Origin: UBA2336 sp031395485
GTDB taxonomy: Bacteria; Bacteroidota; Bacteroidia; Cytophagales; Cyclobacteriaceae
Direction of reading: 5' to 3'
DNA length: 64,000 bases
Assembly: GCA_031395485.1 (NCBI GenBank)
Contig: JANNUS010000011.1
Coordinates: 1-64,000 of the forward strand
Shown: positions 14,985 through 23,655 of the stretch, piece after piece
How the letters are laid out: every line of letters begins with the position of its first letter
How positions within the stretch are numbered: the stretch's first letter is position 1
Program-made: the position numbers and the translations under genes
Notes under the pieces: generated by a model
What the model was told of the DNA's origin: nothing
The model's database searches: none
The model's input: the letters and a program-made list of their open reading frames with translations, nothing else

Positions 14985-16820
14985 CTACTCAACGGTTACT
15001 GATTTTGCCAGGTTACGAGGCTGGTCCACATTACAACCCCGCATAACCGCGATGTGATACGAGAGAAGTTGCAACGGAATTACAGAAACAATTGGCATTA
15101 GCGTTTCCTGCACGGCCGGCACCTCAATAACAAACTCGGCCATTTGTGGAATGAGCTTATCACCTTCGGTAACCACGGCAATTACGCGACCCTTTCTCGC
15201 TTTTACTTCTTGTATGTTTGAAACGATTTTTTCGTACGAGCTATCGTGTGTGGCAATAAACACTACCGGCATTTCTTCATCGATCAACGCAATAGGGCCG
15301 TGCTTCATTTCTGCAGCCGGGTAGCCTTCTGCATGGATGTATGAAATTTCTTTCAGTTTTAGTGCTCCCTCTAATGCTACCGGAAAATTATAACCACGCC
15401 CCAGGTACAAGAAGTTAGGCGTGTCTTTAAATGTTTCTGCAATTACTTTAATCTCATCGTTCAGCTTCAATACTTTTTCAACTTTTGCTGGAATATTTTC
15501 TAACTCCACCAGCATTTCGTGAAATTTTTGATCGGTAATCGTGCCTTTTTTCTGGGCAACAATCAAACAAATCATACTTAATACTGTAAGCTGAGCTGTG
15601 AAGGCTTTTGTGCTGGCAACACCAATTTCAGGGCCTGCGTGTGTGTAGGAGCCAGCATGTGAATTACGCGCGATGGAAGAACCCACTACATTACAGACAC
15701 CAAAAATGATTGCACCTTTTGATTTTGCTAACTCAATTGCGGCAAGCGTATCGGCCGTTTCCCCTGATTGAGAAATAGCAATAACAATATCGCCTTCGCG
15801 GATGATCGGATTCCGATAACGAAACTCGGATGCATATTCAACCTCTACCGGAATACGGCAGAATTCTTCAAACATATATTCGGCTACCAATCCGGCATGC
15901 CACGATGTACCGCATGCCACGATAACAATCCGATCGGCATTTGCGAGTTTGTTTACGTATTCACGAATGCCACCCAATACTAATCTACCAGACTGTGAAT
16001 CTAACCTGCCGCGTAAACAATCTTTTATAGAACGAGGCTGCTCACAAATTTCTTTCAACATGAAGTGATCGAATCCACCTTTTTCGATGGTTTCTAACTC
16101 CATTTCCAATTTTTGGATGTAGGGGGTTTGGGGTAGATCTTGAACTGTTTTAATTCGAAGTTTTCCGTTGTCGATGATGGCGATCTCCATGTCGTTAAGG
16201 TAAACGACTTCATTGGTGTATTCGATTATTGGTGTGGCATCGGAGGCCATAAAGAATTCGCCCTTGCCTATTCCAATTACAAGAGGACTTCCCTTCCTGG
16301 CAGCAATCAATAAATTTGGATCCTCTACCGACATAATAACAATCGCGTAGGCGCCAATAACTTTGGTTAATGCAAGGCGAACAGCCTCATCGAGTGAACA
16401 ATTGTTGTTATCCTGAATGTCTTCAATGAAATGAATCAACACTTCTGTATCGGTATCGCTTGAAAACGAATGACCTTTGTTGCTTAGCTCTTGTTTTAAT
16501 GAGTTGTAATTTTCGATAATGCCATTGTGAATGATGGCTAATTTTTTTGAAGAAGAGTAATGAGGGTGTGCGTTTACATCATTTGGTTCTCCATGGGTAG
16601 CCCACCGCGTATGCCCAATGCCAATGTTACTGGTAAGGTCTTTGCCGTTCAGGTGCTCCTCCAGTTCAGAGACTTTCCCCTTTTTTTTATAAATGTTAAG
16701 CCCATTGTTTAGCAAGGCAATACCTGCGCTGTCGTAACCGCGGTACTCAAGCCTTTTAAGGCCTTTAATAATTACCTGCTGTGCATCGCGATGACCAACG
16801 TAAGCAACTATTCCACACAT
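14985..16820 (-). CDS. glmS: glutamine--fructose-6-phosphate aminotransferase (isomerizing)
   Basis: It makes glucosamine-6-phosphate from fructose-6-phosphate and glutamine, the first step towards UDP-GlcNAc for peptidoglycan and LPS. MCGIVAYVG places the N-terminal nucleophile Cys2 directly after the start. GHTRWATHGEPNDVNAHPH is the glutaminase signature. Two SIS domains follow (ACGTSWHAG, SQSGETADT; YLGRGYNFPVALEGALKLKE), and it ends in the usual NLAKSVTVE. The 611 residues are full length. No glmS ribozyme-like leader is evident: the upstream gene ends three bases away, so it is probably co-transcribed with the DUF4270 gene. Confidence 0.97.
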   Translation of the reverse strand: MCGIVAYVGHRDAQQVIIKGLKRLEYRGYDSAGIALLNNGLNIYKKKGKVSELEEHLNGKDLTSNIGIGHTRWATHGEPNDVNAHPHYSSSKKLAIIHNGIIENYNSLKQELSNKGHSFSSDTDTEVLIHFIEDIQDNNNCSLDEAVRLALTKVIGAYAIVIMSVEDPNLLIAARKGSPLVIGIGKGEFFMASDATPIIEYTNEVVYLNDMEIAIIDNGKLRIKTVQDLPQTPYIQKLEMELETIEKGGFDHFMLKEICEQPRSIKDCLRGRLDSQSGRLVLGGIREYVNKLANADRIVIVACGTSWHAGLVAEYMFEEFCRIPVEVEYASEFRYRNPIIREGDIVIAISQSGETADTLAAIELAKSKGAIIFGVCNVVGSSIARNSHAGSYTHAGPEIGVASTKAFTAQLTVLSMICLIVAQKKGTITDQKFHEMLVELENIPAKVEKVLKLNDEIKVIAETFKDTPNFLYLGRGYNFPVALEGALKLKEISYIHAEGYPAAEMKHGPIALIDEEMPVVFIATHDSSYEKIVSNIQEVKARKGRVIAVVTEGDKLIPQMAEFVIEVPAVQETLMPIVSVIPLQLLSYHIAVMRGCNVDQPRNLAKSVTVE

Positions 16821-16823
16821 ACT

Positions 16824-18284
16824 TTATTCGTTAGTTAAAACCGGACTTGTATAATTGACCTTTAATTTAATACTGTTTGGAAGAATTACGGCACGGTCAA
16901 CGGTTTTTCCTGCCGAAGGGCTTATGGGAACAAGACCAAGGTATTTTATTTTGTTATCAAACTTTTTTCTGTCGAAAAGGCTTTGCATGAAGAGCGTGAT
17001 AAAACCAGAATATCTTTTTTTAGAGGAGTTATAATTTAATTGAACAATGGGTGTTGACGATGAACCGATATCATCACCTCCCGGCAGATAATATTTACCA
17101 CCCTGAAACAAATAAAACCCCGACACCGCTGCACTGTCTTCATCCAGTACAGAGTTTACAAACAGATCATCCAGGTTCATAATTCTGAACTCTAACGTTG
17201 TAGGAGGAGGAGATCCCGCTGCGGGCGTGGCGACATCCATAGAAATTTCGGCAGAATTAATTACCATGCTTGCGATAGAATCATTAATTCCGTCAAGCTT
17301 TCCAGAAACGAAATCATTAAAAGTACTAATATCGAGCTTTGAAATTACAGGAGAGCCGTTTTGTAAATAGCGTGCACCACTTGCGGGCGCATAGCCTTCA
17401 TAGGTTTGGGTAATGGGAGAAAGATCGCCCGTTCTGGTTGTAGAAATTTTATTAAAACTAAGCGCGCCACCGGGCGTAATTTGATATACCCGGCTGAGTG
17501 AATCGGCTGTGGCAGTATGGTAATGAAGTGTAACCTTACTTACCAAAGATGCGGGTGTAATACCCACGATTCTGTTGCTTGAGGAAGGAATAAAGGCAAG
17601 TCCTTTAAAGAGGTATTTGAACTGCTTAATTTTTATAGATGTTGTGTCAGAATTGTTCAGGGCATGCGTTAACAACCTGTTCCCAAATGAATCAGGGGCA
17701 TCGGTATCGTCATCGCCTATTTTAACTTTGAAAAGAAGTGTATCGGCAGCACTTCCCAACGCTGCATTACGTTGCAGGCTATCGTAGTTCACTTCGTAAG
17801 CGGCTTCCCCTAATGAGGGTCCGTACGCGAGCGAAGAATTATAATAGTAGCGCTTTCCATCATAATTGCTGAGTGAGTCTTCTATTATTTCATGAACCGT
17901 AAAGCGCTCTACATTTTTACCCACGGCACCGTACGAATAAAAATCTAGCCGTAGTTGTAACGTAATGGAGTCATACTCCGAGCCTGCTGCCACCGCACTA
18001 AAGATTGTTGGTTGTATTTGTGTATAGGCTTCGGCTCGAACCATACCAAAGTCTACATCCTGATACTCGCCAATTAACAAGCGATAGGTTGCCCCCAGAA
18101 AGTTATTGTCTGTAGGTATCGAGTCAATAAGCACCACCGAACTAGGAAGTAAAAATTCCTGATGCCGGAGTTTGAATTTTTTGTTTTGATTTCGGAATCC
18201 TAAAAGAAATGAATCGTCTTCACAAGACATCAAAAACAGGACAGCTATAAAGAGCTGCCCAGTTCGCTTAACCCACAAGTTCAT
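16824..18284 (-). CDS. DUF4270 family outer-membrane-associated lipoprotein
   Basis: The N-terminus from ATG 18284 is a lipoprotein signal (MNLWVKRTGQLFIAVLFLMSC, lipid on the Cys), followed by EDDSFLLGF. The remaining ~465 residues are beta-rich, with TGDLSPITQTYEGY-like segments and a PGGDD turn, as in the DUF4270 family found throughout Bacteroidota. The function is unknown; a surface or periplasmic role is expected. The start overlaps the end of the glycogen-synthase-like gene by 17 bases, and the stop is three bases from glmS, so the three are one operon. Eighteen codons upstream of the chosen start were excluded because they precede the signal peptide. Confidence 0.82.
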   Translation of the reverse strand: MNLWVKRTGQLFIAVLFLMSCEDDSFLLGFRNQNKKFKLRHQEFLLPSSVVLIDSIPTDNNFLGATYRLLIGEYQDVDFGMVRAEAYTQIQPTIFSAVAAGSEYDSITLQLRLDFYSYGAVGKNVERFTVHEIIEDSLSNYDGKRYYYNSSLAYGPSLGEAAYEVNYDSLQRNAALGSAADTLLFKVKIGDDDTDAPDSFGNRLLTHALNNSDTTSIKIKQFKYLFKGLAFIPSSSNRIVGITPASLVSKVTLHYHTATADSLSRVYQITPGGALSFNKISTTRTGDLSPITQTYEGYAPASGARYLQNGSPVISKLDISTFNDFVSGKLDGINDSIASMVINSAEISMDVATPAAGSPPPTTLEFRIMNLDDLFVNSVLDEDSAAVSGFYLFQGGKYYLPGGDDIGSSSTPIVQLNYNSSKKRYSGFITLFMQSLFDRKKFDNKIKYLGLVPISPSAGKTVDRAVILPNSIKLKVNYTSPVLTNE

Positions 18285-19071
18285 TATATAAATTATAGTA
18301 TGTTTCAGTGTAATTTTCGTCTTTATCAATGGATTCAACTTTCTTCTCTTTCATTTTCTTGAAGAGTCCTTCAAGTTTTTTGTTTTCGCCAGCCGTTATC
18401 ACAACATCCGAAAACTCAACCCCTATTTTAATAAAGCCTTCATAATCGGCTGTTTTTAAATTACCAAGCATCTTATCTTCGATGTCAATCATTTTCACTT
18501 TGGCCATGATATCATCTTTAAACTTAAAATTAAAGCTGTTATTGTATATCGTGAAAACTGTTTTTGTTTGTTTGAATAACGGATCGTTCTTATACGTTGT
18601 TTTTAAGTACAAGGGGATAAAACTTGTGATCCAATCGTTGCAATGCACGATGTCAGGTGACCATCCTAATTTACGTACGGTTTCAATAGCTCCTTTACAG
18701 AAGAAAATAGCACGTTCATCGTTATCGGCATAGAAGCGATTTTCCTTATCGTGAAAAACTGATTTACGATGAAAATAGTCTTCGTTGTCAATAAAGTATA
18801 CCTGTAACTTAGCATTTGGGATCGAGGCCACTTTAATGGTAAGCGGCTTCTCTTCATCGCCAACAGCAATGTTAATGCCTGACAGCCTTACTACTTCATG
18901 CAACCTGTTTTTGCGTTCGTTGATTATACCAAAACGAGGAACAAGGATTCTGATCTCCATACCTTTTTCCTGCATGGCTTGCGGTAGTTTGCGCACGAAA
19001 TCGGCAACTTCCGAGGTCTGTAGAAATGGGTTTATCTCACTGGCCACATAAAGAATTCTAAGCTTTGACAT
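18268..19071 (-). CDS. glycogen/starch synthase N-terminal domain protein (half GT5)
   Basis: The 267 residues start MSKLRILYVASEINPF, the usual opening of glycogen synthase, and include the conserved PDIVHCNDWITSFIPLYLKT and FTIYNNSFNF segments of the GT5 N-terminal domain. The C-terminal Rossmann domain that binds ADP-glucose is absent (a full GT5 enzyme is about 480 residues), and no separate second half follows. The sequence ends in a lysine-rich helix, then an ordinary stop. It may be a regulatory or binding protein rather than a polymerising enzyme. ATG 19071 was chosen over a codon 39 bases upstream from homology at the start. Confidence 0.82.
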   Translation of the reverse strand: MSKLRILYVASEINPFLQTSEVADFVRKLPQAMQEKGMEIRILVPRFGIINERKNRLHEVVRLSGINIAVGDEEKPLTIKVASIPNAKLQVYFIDNEDYFHRKSVFHDKENRFYADNDERAIFFCKGAIETVRKLGWSPDIVHCNDWITSFIPLYLKTTYKNDPLFKQTKTVFTIYNNSFNFKFKDDIMAKVKMIDIEDKMLGNLKTADYEGFIKIGVEFSDVVITAGENKKLEGLFKKMKEKKVESIDKDENYTETYYNLYNELVG

Positions 19072-19189
19072 AGTTCTTGGATTAGTTGCTGAACGGAAAA
19101 CGAGGCACAAAAGTACAAAAATTAGCCCCCGAATTCAACATCTTTCCACAATTAACCTACCTTTACAACCCTTTTTAAGGACTTATAGT

Positions 19190-20038
19190 ATGCATATTTT
19201 CAGGGAAATCGCCCTCTTAAAGGCATTTTTGGTTGAAAAAAAACGGTTGGGTAAAGTAGTTGGTTTTGTACCCACCATGGGAGCACTCCATCAAGGCCAT
19301 ATTTCCCTCATTCATGCTTCTAAAAAAGAGAATGATCTTACAGTTTGTTCTATTTATGTAAACCCAGCTCAGTTCAATAATGAAGCTGATTTACATAAAT
19401 ACCCCAGAACCCCCGAGATAGACACAGCTTTACTTGAAAAGGCTGGCTGTGATGTGCTTTTTTTCCCGGAAACGCATGACATGTATGAATCGCGAAGTTT
19501 AGTTCGATTTGATTTTGGCCATCTAGATACGATCATGGAGGGTGAATTTCGTCCGGGTCATTTTAGCGGGGTCGCATTAGTAGTATCTAAGCTCTTCCAT
19601 ATTGTCGATCCAGACCATGCTTATCTGGGACAAAAAGACTGGCAACAGTTTGCGATTGTTCGTCAGTTGGTACACGAGCTTAAATTTAACGTGAAATTAA
19701 GAAGCGTACCAACCATGCGTGAATCAGATGGGCTGGCTATGTCATCGCGCAATGTTCGTCTCAATCCCGTACAGCGAAAAAAATCTACCATGTTGTACCA
19801 GTCTCTGCTGCGTGCGTGTATGCTATTGAAAAATGGTTCAACAATTGAATCTGTAAAAAGAGATGTTAAGCAAGTGGTAGAGAGTGATTCGGAAATAAAG
19901 CTAGAGTATTTTGAAGTTGCAGATAGCGAAAACTTACGGTTGCTGAAAACCGTTGAAGCATCTGACAAACCTATTTTGTGCATGGCTGCATTTGTGGGGG
20001 AAGTTCGATTGATTGACAATATGTTTTTGTCCCGATAG
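19190..20038 (+). CDS. panC: pantothenate synthetase
   Basis: It joins pantoate and beta-alanine using ATP, the last step to vitamin B5. GFVPTMGALHQGHISLI holds the HxGH nucleotide motif. YVNPAQFNNEADLHKYPR, FRPGHFSGVALVVSKLF, YLGQKDWQQ and SDGLAMSSRNV are the pantoate- and ATP-site signatures. The 282 residues are normal. It diverges from the half-GT5 gene and is followed by panD, which makes the beta-alanine it uses. Its last codons overlap a hairpin and a promoter-like element. Confidence 0.96.
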   Translation: MHIFREIALLKAFLVEKKRLGKVVGFVPTMGALHQGHISLIHASKKENDLTVCSIYVNPAQFNNEADLHKYPRTPEIDTALLEKAGCDVLFFPETHDMYESRSLVRFDFGHLDTIMEGEFRPGHFSGVALVVSKLFHIVDPDHAYLGQKDWQQFAIVRQLVHELKFNVKLRSVPTMRESDGLAMSSRNVRLNPVQRKKSTMLYQSLLRACMLLKNGSTIESVKRDVKQVVESDSEIKLEYFEVADSENLRLLKTVEASDKPILCMAAFVGEVRLIDNMFLSR

Positions 20039-20056
20039 TTATCGGGATTATCTTTG
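20026..20056 (+). promoter_or_regulatory. promoter-like element for panD with a hairpin in its spacer
   Basis: TTTG (20026-20029), a 19-base spacer and TATCTTTG (20049-20056) fit the Bacteroidota consensus perfectly, inside the end of panC. The spacer contains CCCGATA-GT-TATCGGG (20031-20046), a perfect 7-bp stem. Related ATCGGGAT copies follow at about 20074-20092. Confidence 0.5.
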
Positions 20057-20098
20057 CGACCACCTCCGACAGCCATCGGGATAATCGGGATTAAAAAT

Positions 20099-20446
20099 AT
20101 GTTCATAGAAGTACTAAAATCAAAAATTCACAGAGTTAGAATCACACAGGCAGAATTGCATTATGTAGGAAGTATTTCTATTGATGCCGATTTGCTAGAC
20201 GCTGCCAATATGATTGAAGGCGAAAAAGTAACGGTGGTAAATGTAAATAATGGAGAGCGTTTGGAAACCTACACCATTAAGGGTGAACGAGGGTCGGGTA
20301 CGATTACACTAAACGGGCCCGCTGCGCGAAAAGCTCAGGTAGGCGATATCGTAGTTATTTTTTCGTATGCCGCCATGGATTTTGAAGAAGCCAAAAAATT
20401 TAAACCAACATTGATTTTCCCGACACCAGAAAATAAATTAAGCTAA
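20099..20446 (+). CDS. panD: aspartate 1-decarboxylase proenzyme
   Basis: It makes beta-alanine from aspartate for pantothenate synthesis. The self-cleavage site is visible as LHYVGSISIDADLLDAA: cleavage between Gly24 and Ser25 yields the pyruvoyl group. KIHRVRITQAELHY before it and RGSGTITLNGPAARKAQVGDIVII-type sequence after it are conserved. Starting at ATG 20099 puts the cleavage at 24/25 exactly as in E. coli and gives 115 residues. The 15 codons further upstream in the frame cross the repeat-rich spacer and are not family-like. The stop overlaps the next start (TAATG). Confidence 0.95.
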   Translation: MFIEVLKSKIHRVRITQAELHYVGSISIDADLLDAANMIEGEKVTVVNVNNGERLETYTIKGERGSGTITLNGPAARKAQVGDIVVIFSYAAMDFEEAKKFKPTLIFPTPENKLS

Positions 20447-21486
20447 TGGTGTCGCCAAAATTAAAGACCACTTTTCAATACATCGTTATCGTTGGTATTA
20501 CGGCATTTCTCATTTGGTTCTCATTGCGCGGATTGCAGGTAAACGATGGTGAGAATAAGTGGGATTATATTTACAATACGTGGAAAAAAGCCGACAAAGG
20601 CTGGCTTGTTCTAATGGCGGGCATTGCTATGCTTAGTCATGTACTTCGTGCTGAGCGCTGGAAAATGTTGATGGAGCCCACGGGCCATAAAACGACACTA
20701 AATGCCAGTTTGCTTTCACTCATGGTTGGCTATCTGGTTAATCTTGTTATTCCGCGCGGAGGTGAAGTGTCCAGGTGTTATAATCTTTATAAACTTGATA
20801 ATAGTCCAGTCGAAGTTTCGTTTGGCACAGTAGTGGTTGAGCGGTTAATCGATTTGCTTTGCCTTGTCATGTTAATCATTATTGCTTTTACGGTTGAATC
20901 GGAAAAGCTTTTTGCGTTCATTGAAACGCTACCCATCCAGTCTTCGGGGTTTATTGGAAAGTTTACAGGCCTACTGATTGTAGGACTTGTTGGTGTGGTT
21001 GTGGCTGGAATTTTTTATTGGGTAGCAACAAAAAATAAAAAAGTGAATGCATTTCTAACAAAAATGCTCATTGGATTTAAGCAGGGTTTAGCAGCGGTAT
21101 TTAAGTTAGAGAGAAAAGCGCTCTTCATTTTTTATTCATTTTCTATTTGGTTTTTGTATTTTATTATGAGCTACTGCGTGATTCTGGCGTTTCACGAAAC
21201 AAGTCACCTTGGGCTAGGCGCGGTGCTTTCCCTTTTTGCCATTGGCTCAATTGCAATGGCAGCACCATTACCGGGGGGCATGGGTTCATACCACGCCTTA
21301 GTACCAGCGGGTCTTGTTTTTTTATACCAGGTTCCGCAAGCGGAGGCAGTTGCTTTTACATTTGTTTTTCATGGGTGGCAAACGTTCATCATGATGGCCG
21401 GTGGTGCAATTTCTTTACTGATTACTTCATTTTTGGTGAGGAATAAAAAATCACTCCCTTCAACGGCAGACCCGAAAGCTCTTTAA
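20446..21486 (+). CDS. lysylphosphatidylglycerol synthase TM region / UPF0104 family membrane protein
   Basis: The 346-residue protein has about eight hydrophobic segments, with LRAERWKMLMEP after the second, then LVNLVIPRGGEVSRCYNLYK and VVVERLIDLLCLV, the signature of the flippase-like MprF N-terminal/UPF0104 family. The C-terminal MAAPLPGGMGSYHALVPAGL loop is also typical. There is no C-terminal aminoacyl-transferase domain, so it probably moves a lipid or is a structural relative. It is translationally coupled to panD by a one-base overlap; a functional link with pantothenate synthesis is not obvious. Confidence 0.85.
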   Translation: MVSPKLKTTFQYIVIVGITAFLIWFSLRGLQVNDGENKWDYIYNTWKKADKGWLVLMAGIAMLSHVLRAERWKMLMEPTGHKTTLNASLLSLMVGYLVNLVIPRGGEVSRCYNLYKLDNSPVEVSFGTVVVERLIDLLCLVMLIIIAFTVESEKLFAFIETLPIQSSGFIGKFTGLLIVGLVGVVVAGIFYWVATKNKKVNAFLTKMLIGFKQGLAAVFKLERKALFIFYSFSIWFLYFIMSYCVILAFHETSHLGLGAVLSLFAIGSIAMAAPLPGGMGSYHALVPAGLVFLYQVPQAEAVAFTFVFHGWQTFIMMAGGAISLLITSFLVRNKKSLPSTADPKAL

Positions 21487-21543
21487 CAACTTTAGAGGCT
21501 AAAATTCGTTTCAAAAGGAAGTGATTTGACGTTTTGTCAGACT

Positions 21544-21573
21544 TTTGTTTTTGGTGCAAAGCTTGCATCTTTG
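21544..21573 (+). promoter_or_regulatory. probable promoter of the zinc metallopeptidase gene
   Basis: TTTG (21544-21547), an 18-base spacer and CATCTTTG (21566-21573) match the Bacteroidota promoter at all but one position. The ATG lies 27 bases downstream. Confidence 0.4.
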
Positions 21574-21600
21574 AATTTATTAATCTTAAAAATTTTAACT

Positions 21601-22302
21601 ATGGGCTTTGGCGGAATAATTATTACGGGTTTTTTTATGTTGGTGGGCTGGTTGGTTAGCTCCAGACTTAAAAGCAAGTTCAAGAAGTATGCGGAAATAC
21701 ACCTCAAGCAAAATTTAACAGGAGCAGATGTAGCCCGGTTGATGCTTGCAGATAATGGGCTAAGCGATGTTAAAGTAATTTCGGTTGAAGGTCAATTATC
21801 AGATCATTACAATCCAGCCAATAAAACTGTTAACCTAAGTGTCGATGTGTATAATGGACGGAACGCAGCTGCAACCGCTGTAGCATCTCACGAATGTGGC
21901 CATGCTGTTCAACATGCAAAAGCTTATAGTATGCTTGAGTTGCGCTCGGCTCTGGTGCCAATCCAAAACATTAGCGGAAAGGTTATAAATTTTGTCTTTT
22001 TGGCAATGATGTTCGGGTCTTTTGCATTGGGTGGTATTTTCTCTTATGATACAGCCTTGTTAATTATCATTGCATGTTATGGTGTGTTTGCTTTGTTTGC
22101 GTTGATTACATTGCCAGTAGAATTTGATGCTAGCAAACGGGCATTAGCATGGATCGAGTCACGTGGCATTGTAACCAGCCAAGAGCATGATATGGCAAAA
22201 GATGCATTAAAATGGGCAGCTATGACCTATGTAGTTGCTGCTATTGGTGCCATAACGATGCTATTGTATTACGTTATGATGTTTATGGGAAGAAGGGACT
22301 AA
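21601..22302 (+). CDS. neutral zinc metallopeptidase, membrane-bound (Zn_peptidase_2 type)
   Basis: The 233 residues contain the zinc site VASHECGHAVQHA (HExxH variant HECGH), with EFDASKRAL further on providing the usual glutamate region. An N-terminal helix (about 5-22) and three C-terminal helices (about 125-185 and 205-230) anchor it. This is the YugP-like family present in many bacteria; its substrate is unknown. ATG 21601 was chosen: the 25 codons upstream start with TTG and overlap the promoter-like element. A strong terminator follows. Confidence 0.88.
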   Translation: MGFGGIIITGFFMLVGWLVSSRLKSKFKKYAEIHLKQNLTGADVARLMLADNGLSDVKVISVEGQLSDHYNPANKTVNLSVDVYNGRNAAATAVASHECGHAVQHAKAYSMLELRSALVPIQNISGKVINFVFLAMMFGSFALGGIFSYDTALLIIIACYGVFALFALITLPVEFDASKRALAWIESRGIVTSQEHDMAKDALKWAAMTYVVAAIGAITMLLYYVMMFMGRRD

Positions 22303-22322
22303 TGGTACTATACGAAATTAAG

Positions 22323-22346
22323 AACCCCGACTTGTCGGGGTTTTTT
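22323..22346 (+). terminator. Rho-independent terminator
   Basis: A stem AACCCCGA / TCGGGGTT with a CTTG loop is followed by a run of T bases. It sits 21 bases after the zinc peptidase stop codon. Confidence 0.9.
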
Positions 22347-22441
22347 ATTGAACTGACAACGAAGTTTCCTAATTTCCAACCTTGAAATGATTGCACTACA
22401 CTTTGCTATGTAGTACAATTGAAAGAGATAAACCTAGATAT

Positions 22442-23584
22442 ATGAATTTTCAACTCACCGAAGAGCAGTTAGCCGTTCAACAAGCCGCCCGTGATTTTGC
22501 GCAAAACGAATTATTGCCAGGGGTGATTGAGCGGGATACGCACCAGAAATTTCCTACGGATCAAATAAAAAAAATGGGAGAGCTTGGTTTTATGGGCATG
22601 ATGGTTGATCCGAAGTATAATGGTGGAGGCATGGATTCCATTTCGTATGTGTTGGCCATGGAAGAAATTTCCAAGATTGATGCTTCTGCTTCTGTGTGTA
22701 TGTCTGTGAATAATTCATTGGTGTGCTGGGGTCTTGAAACTTTCGGAACCGAAGATCAAAAGCAAAAATATTTAAAGCGACTGGCTGCCGGTGAGATCAT
22801 TGGTGCCTTTTGTCTTTCCGAACCCGAAGCAGGCTCAGATGCAACGAGTCAGCGAACGACAGCCGAAGATAAAGGCGATCACTATTTACTTAACGGAACA
22901 AAAAACTGGATTACGAACGGCAACAGTGCTAGTGTGTATTTGGTGATAGCACAAACGCATGTTGAAAAGAAACATAAAGGCATTAACGCGCTCATTGTAG
23001 AAAAGGGAATGCCAGGTTTTGTTGTAGGAAAGAAGGAAGACAAAATGGGAATTCGGGGTTCGGATACCCACTCGTTAATGTTTACCGATGTAAAAGTACC
23101 GAAGGCTAATCGCATTGGTGAAGAAGGTTTTGGTTTTAGTTTCGCTATGACAACCCTGAACGGTGGCCGTATTGGTATTGCATCACAGGCTCTCGGTATA
23201 GCATCGGGTGCGTACGAATTAGCATTGAAATATTCGAAAGAAAGAAAAGCATTTGGCAAAGAGCTTTCTCAGCATCAGGCAATACAATTTAAACTCGCAG
23301 ACATGGCCACTAAAATTGATGCGGCCAGATTGCTAATCTGGCAAGCAGCTTGCCTTAAAGATCAAAAGAAGGATTTTGTGAAAGCGGCCGCACAAGCAAA
23401 ATTATTTGCTTCACAAATTGCACAAGAAGTAACTACGGAGGCTGTCCAAATCCATGGAGGATATGGTTACGTAAAAGAATACCATGTAGAGCGCCTGATG
23501 CGTGATGCCAAGATCACACAGATTTATGAGGGCACTACCGAAATCCAAAAAATGGTGATTTCCAGAGAGTTGTTACGCGCTTAG
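22442..23584 (+). CDS. acyl-CoA dehydrogenase, short-chain type
   Basis: This FAD enzyme oxidises acyl-CoA to enoyl-CoA in beta-oxidation or branched-chain degradation. From ATG 22442 it has 380 residues. Signatures: MNFQLTEEQLAVQQAARDFA at the start, FCLSEPEAGSDA (FAD/substrate loop), WITNG, then RIGIASQALGIA and HQAIQFKLADMA. IHGGYGYVKEYHVERLMRD and ITQIYEGTTEIQ at the end include the catalytic glutamate of the butyryl-CoA type. It stands alone after a terminator and is convergent with the M16-like gene. Confidence 0.94.
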   Translation: MNFQLTEEQLAVQQAARDFAQNELLPGVIERDTHQKFPTDQIKKMGELGFMGMMVDPKYNGGGMDSISYVLAMEEISKIDASASVCMSVNNSLVCWGLETFGTEDQKQKYLKRLAAGEIIGAFCLSEPEAGSDATSQRTTAEDKGDHYLLNGTKNWITNGNSASVYLVIAQTHVEKKHKGINALIVEKGMPGFVVGKKEDKMGIRGSDTHSLMFTDVKVPKANRIGEEGFGFSFAMTTLNGGRIGIASQALGIASGAYELALKYSKERKAFGKELSQHQAIQFKLADMATKIDAARLLIWQAACLKDQKKDFVKAAAQAKLFASQIAQEVTTEAVQIHGGYGYVKEYHVERLMRDAKITQIYEGTTEIQKMVISRELLRA

Positions 23585-23655
23585 CGCTAAGTTGATTTAT
23601 CGGTAGTTATGATATTCGTGTAGAGAAAAATCTCTCACCAGTACAGTTAAATATT

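Noticed and set aside
16821..16823. glmS ribozyme or riboswitch leader
   Set aside because: The upstream gene ends three bases before glmS, so there is no leader that could hold one.
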